Of a stretch of DNA of 64,000 nucleotides, positions 61,761 to 64,000 are shown piece by piece; the stretch's first letter is position 1, and every line of letters starts with the position of its first letter. Location: the NCBI GenBank assembly GCA_039934035.1, contig JBDTMZ010000038.1:18831-82830 (forward strand), in the 5' to 3' direction. The position numbers were made by a program, and so were the translations under genes. This stretch comes from Solibacter sp039934035 (GTDB lineage Bacteria; Acidobacteriota; Terriglobia; Bryobacterales; Bryobacteraceae). The notes under the pieces are model-generated. The model was not told the origin of the DNA. It worked only from the letters and a program-made list of their open reading frames with translations, and made no database searches.

Positions 61761-63397
61761 TACCCCTCAATAAACGTAACTTTGTTGATTTCCCGCAAGG
61801 TGGTGATGCCCAGGCGCATTTTATCGACCGCCGAATCGCGCAGGAACGTCATGCCTTCTTCCTTGGCCGCCCGTTTGATTTCCGAGGTGGGCCGCCGGTC
61901 CAGAATCATCTCGCGGATCTTGTCCGTCAAATCCAGCAGTTCGTGAATCGCCGAGCGCCCGCGGAAACCGGTGCCGCCGCATTCGAAACAGCCGGCGCCT
62001 TCCATCAGCGGCACGTTCCGCCATTCGTCGGGATTCAGCCCGCTTTCCACCATCAGGGTATCCGGATACTTCACCGGGCGCTTGCAATGTTCGCAAATCT
62101 GGCGCACCAGGCGCTGCGCCAGAATGCAGTTCAAGGCGGACACGAAGTTATACGGCTCCACCCCCATGTTCAGGAAGCGTCCCAGCACGTCCAGCACGTT
62201 GTTGGCGTGTACCGTGGTGAACACCAGGTGGCCGGTCAGCGCGGAGTTGATGGCGATCTGCGCCGTCTCCTGATCGCGGATTTCGCCCACCATGATCTTG
62301 TCCGGATCGTGGCGCAGAATGGAGCGCAGGCCGCGCGCGAAGGTCAGCCCCTTCTTGTCGTTCACAGGAATCTGCGTGATGCCTTTGAGCTGATATTCCA
62401 CCGGGTCTTCGATGGTGATGATCTTGTCTTCGTCGTTCTTGATCTCGCTCAGCGCCGCATACAGCGTGGTCGTCTTGCCTGACCCGGTGGGTCCCGTGAC
62501 CAGCACCATGCCGTAGGGCTCCATGATGTAGCGGCGGAACTTCACCAGATCGCTTTCGCCGAAACCCACCACGTCCAGCGAGAGTTTGGCGAACTTCTCG
62601 CTCATCGACTCCTTATCCAGCACGCGCAGCACGGCGTCTTCGCCGTGAATGGTCGGCATGATGGAGACGCGGAAATCGATCAGCCGGTTCTTATAGCGGA
62701 CGCGGAAACGCCCGTCCTGCGGCACGCGCTTCTCGGCGATATCCAGTTCGCTCATCACCTTGATACGCGAAATGATGGTGCTCTGCCAGTCTTTCGAAAT
62801 CGGCGGCATCGCGTAGTGCAGCACGCCGTCGATGCGGTACTTGATGGCCACTTCCTGATCGCGTGATTCGATGTGGATATCGCTGGCCCGCCGTTCGAGC
62901 GCGTTAAAGATCGTGGTGTCCACCAGCTTGATCACCGGCGCGATGTCGGAATCCGTGGCCGTCAGCTTGTCGATCGATAGGGTCTCGTCGGAATCGCCGT
63001 CTTCCAGCACCACGTCGAGCGCGAAGCCTTCCGTCACTTCTTCCAGCACGCGCTGCGATTGCTCGGTCTTCTTCAGCAGTTCGGAAATCTGCGAGAGCGT
63101 GGCCACTTTGACGCGCAGCTTTTTGTTCAACAGCAGCGTCAGCTCGTCGATCAGGTTCAGATTGCGCGGGTCGCTCAGGGCGATATCGAGCGAGCCGTTC
63201 TGCGCGTGCAGCGGCACGAAATTGTAGCGGAACATCAGGTCCACGGGAATGGAACGGAACAGATCGTGATCGATCGCCGCTTCCCGCAGGTCGATGTACT
63301 CGCAGCGGTAGCGCGCGGCGATGGCTTGCGCCTGCTCCGCTTCCGCTCCGGGCGGCGCCGCTAAATTAGTTCTGTCCGTCGTTGCCATTGCATCCAC
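61760..63397 (-). CDS. pilB: PilB/GspE-type pilus assembly ATPase
   Basis: The 545-residue ATPase has an N-terminal GSPII_E_N-like domain and the catalytic core with Walker A GPTGSGKTTTLYA (302-309), Walker B KIMVGEIRDQETA, Asp and His boxes, and a zinc-binding CEHCKRP...CFECGGTGF region. It powers pilus or pseudopilus extension. The start is ATG 63397; ATG 63388 is a possible alternative. PilC-like permease follows upstream (8-bp gap). Both type IV pilus and type II secretion systems use such an enzyme; PilMNO neighbours favour pilus-like. Confidence 0.93.
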   Translation of the reverse strand: MDAMATTDRTNLAAPPGAEAEQAQAIAARYRCEYIDLREAAIDHDLFRSIPVDLMFRYNFVPLHAQNGSLDIALSDPRNLNLIDELTLLLNKKLRVKVATLSQISELLKKTEQSQRVLEEVTEGFALDVVLEDGDSDETLSIDKLTATDSDIAPVIKLVDTTIFNALERRASDIHIESRDQEVAIKYRIDGVLHYAMPPISKDWQSTIISRIKVMSELDIAEKRVPQDGRFRVRYKNRLIDFRVSIMPTIHGEDAVLRVLDKESMSEKFAKLSLDVVGFGESDLVKFRRYIMEPYGMVLVTGPTGSGKTTTLYAALSEIKNDEDKIITIEDPVEYQLKGITQIPVNDKKGLTFARGLRSILRHDPDKIMVGEIRDQETAQIAINSALTGHLVFTTVHANNVLDVLGRFLNMGVEPYNFVSALNCILAQRLVRQICEHCKRPVKYPDTLMVESGLNPDEWRNVPLMEGAGCFECGGTGFRGRSAIHELLDLTDKIREMILDRRPTSEIKRAAKEEGMTFLRDSAVDKMRLGITTLREINKVTFIEG

Positions 63398-63404
63398 TCG
63401 ATTC

Positions 63405-64000
63405 TTACCGGATCGTGTCCGCCAGGGAGAAGATCGGAAGGTACAGCGCGATCAGTACAAACGCCACGAATCCGCCCATCACAATCATGATGGCCGGCTC
63501 GATCAGGCTCAACGCCGCCGCCATCTTGGTGTTTACGTCTTCTTCGAAAAATTCCGCCACGCTGTTCAACATCGCCGGCAGCGCGCCCGTCGATTCGCCG
63601 ACCTCAATCATATCGATCGCCAGCCCGGGAAAAATACCGCTCGCCTTCAGCGACCCCGACAGCGGCTGGCCTTCCCGCACGCTCTTGCCGGCCTTCTCGA
63701 TCGACCGTTTGAGCAGCGGCGTGCCCAGCGAGTCGGCCGCCGTCTCCATGGCCTGCACCAGCGGAATACCGCCCACCAGCAAGGTGCTCAGAATGCGCGC
63801 CAGTTGCGCCACCTGGTATTTCAGCCAGATTTCGCCCAGAATCGGCAGCTTCAGTTTGAACCGGTCCACCGTCTCTTTGGCCGCGTCCTTCTGCCCCCAC
63901 CAGCGGAACAGGAAGACCCCCCCCACCAGCGCGCCCGCAAAGAACACGATGTACTTCTGGGAGGCCGTGCCGATGGCGATCAGGTACACCGTCATCAACG
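63405..64000 (-). CDS. pilC: PilC/GspF-type inner-membrane platform protein, C-terminal part, truncated by window edge
   Basis: About 198 C-terminal residues are visible: a membrane helix (YIVFFAGALVGGVFLFRWWG), the second GspF domain (LARILSTLLVGGIPLVQAME, PGLAIDMIEVGESTGALPAM) and a last helix region (LIEPAIMIVMGGFVAFVLIA). These are the family's characteristic segments. Platform protein that couples the PilB ATPase to pilin assembly. The gene continues beyond 64000. Confidence 0.93.
   Translation of the reverse strand, partial: LMTVYLIAIGTASQKYIVFFAGALVGGVFLFRWWGQKDAAKETVDRFKLKLPILGEIWLKYQVAQLARILSTLLVGGIPLVQAMETAADSLGTPLLKRSIEKAGKSVREGQPLSGSLKASGIFPGLAIDMIEVGESTGALPAMLNSVAEFFEEDVNTKMAAALSLIEPAIMIVMGGFVAFVLIALYLPIFSLADTIR

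Overview
The window looks like chromosomal DNA of a high-GC, Gram-negative soil heterotroph, most plausibly an acidobacterium of the Solibacter/Bryobacter type. That placement is an inference from gene content (acetylxylan-esterase-like and GH67 enzymes, multiheme cytochromes, many glycosyltransferases, PilMNO-type pilus genes, corrinoid methyltransferases) and from the dispersed palindromic intergenic repeats. No rRNA, tRNA, CRISPR array, phage or transposase was seen.

Layout. 1-5.6 kb: 5' end of dnaK with a clear promoter, a CbiX-type chelatase/CBS pair, a YkgJ-type cysteine-cluster protein, a secreted EF-hand protein followed by an ApbE-DUF2271 fusion and a PepSY-type membrane protein, then a higBA toxin-antitoxin pair. 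5.6-12.1 kb: glycosyltransferases, NAD synthetase, UDP-glucose dehydrogenase-like enzyme, and an acyl carrier protein paired with an unrecognised protein of possible GNAT type. 12.2-19.5 kb: two-domain esterase, MacB/LolD-like ABC exporter, typA. 19.8-38.2 kb: a large envelope-polysaccharide region with a heptose kinase, a GT9 heptosyltransferase-like enzyme, GT-C membrane enzymes, an O-antigen ligase/polymerase, a GMC oxidoreductase trio, a decayed MBOAT acyltransferase, and an overlapping operon for GDP-heptose synthesis (epimerase, hddC, hddA, gmhB, GT2).

38.3-44.5 kb: a sigma-54 activator (cysteine-rich PAS, AAA+, Fis) is divergent from a six-gene electron-transfer operon. A well-matched -24/-12 promoter lies 21 bp before the first gene and a perfect inverted repeat lies about 105 bp upstream of it. 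The operon encodes a monoheme cytochrome, a degenerate receiver, a duplicated Cys-cluster protein, a small membrane protein, a nonaheme-c/cytochrome-b fusion and a NapC/NirT-type multiheme protein.

44.5-57.4 kb: a PMT/ArnT-like transferase and an SDR, then two divergent operons separated by only 51 bp. One encodes a glucarate-dehydratase-like enolase and a GH67 alpha-glucuronidase. The other encodes a complete-looking corrinoid methyl-transfer system (UroD-like methyltransferase, corrinoid protein, reductive activator, MetH-activation-like protein, homocysteine methyltransferase and two small proteins). Together they suggest release and O-demethylation of 4-O-methylglucuronate from xylan, the most interesting hypothesis in the window. 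57.4-64 kb: a type IV pilus/type II secretion operon (pilC, pilB, pilM, pilN, pilO, a PilP/GspC-like protein and a pseudopilin-like protein with a G/Q/P-rich tail), all on the minus strand.
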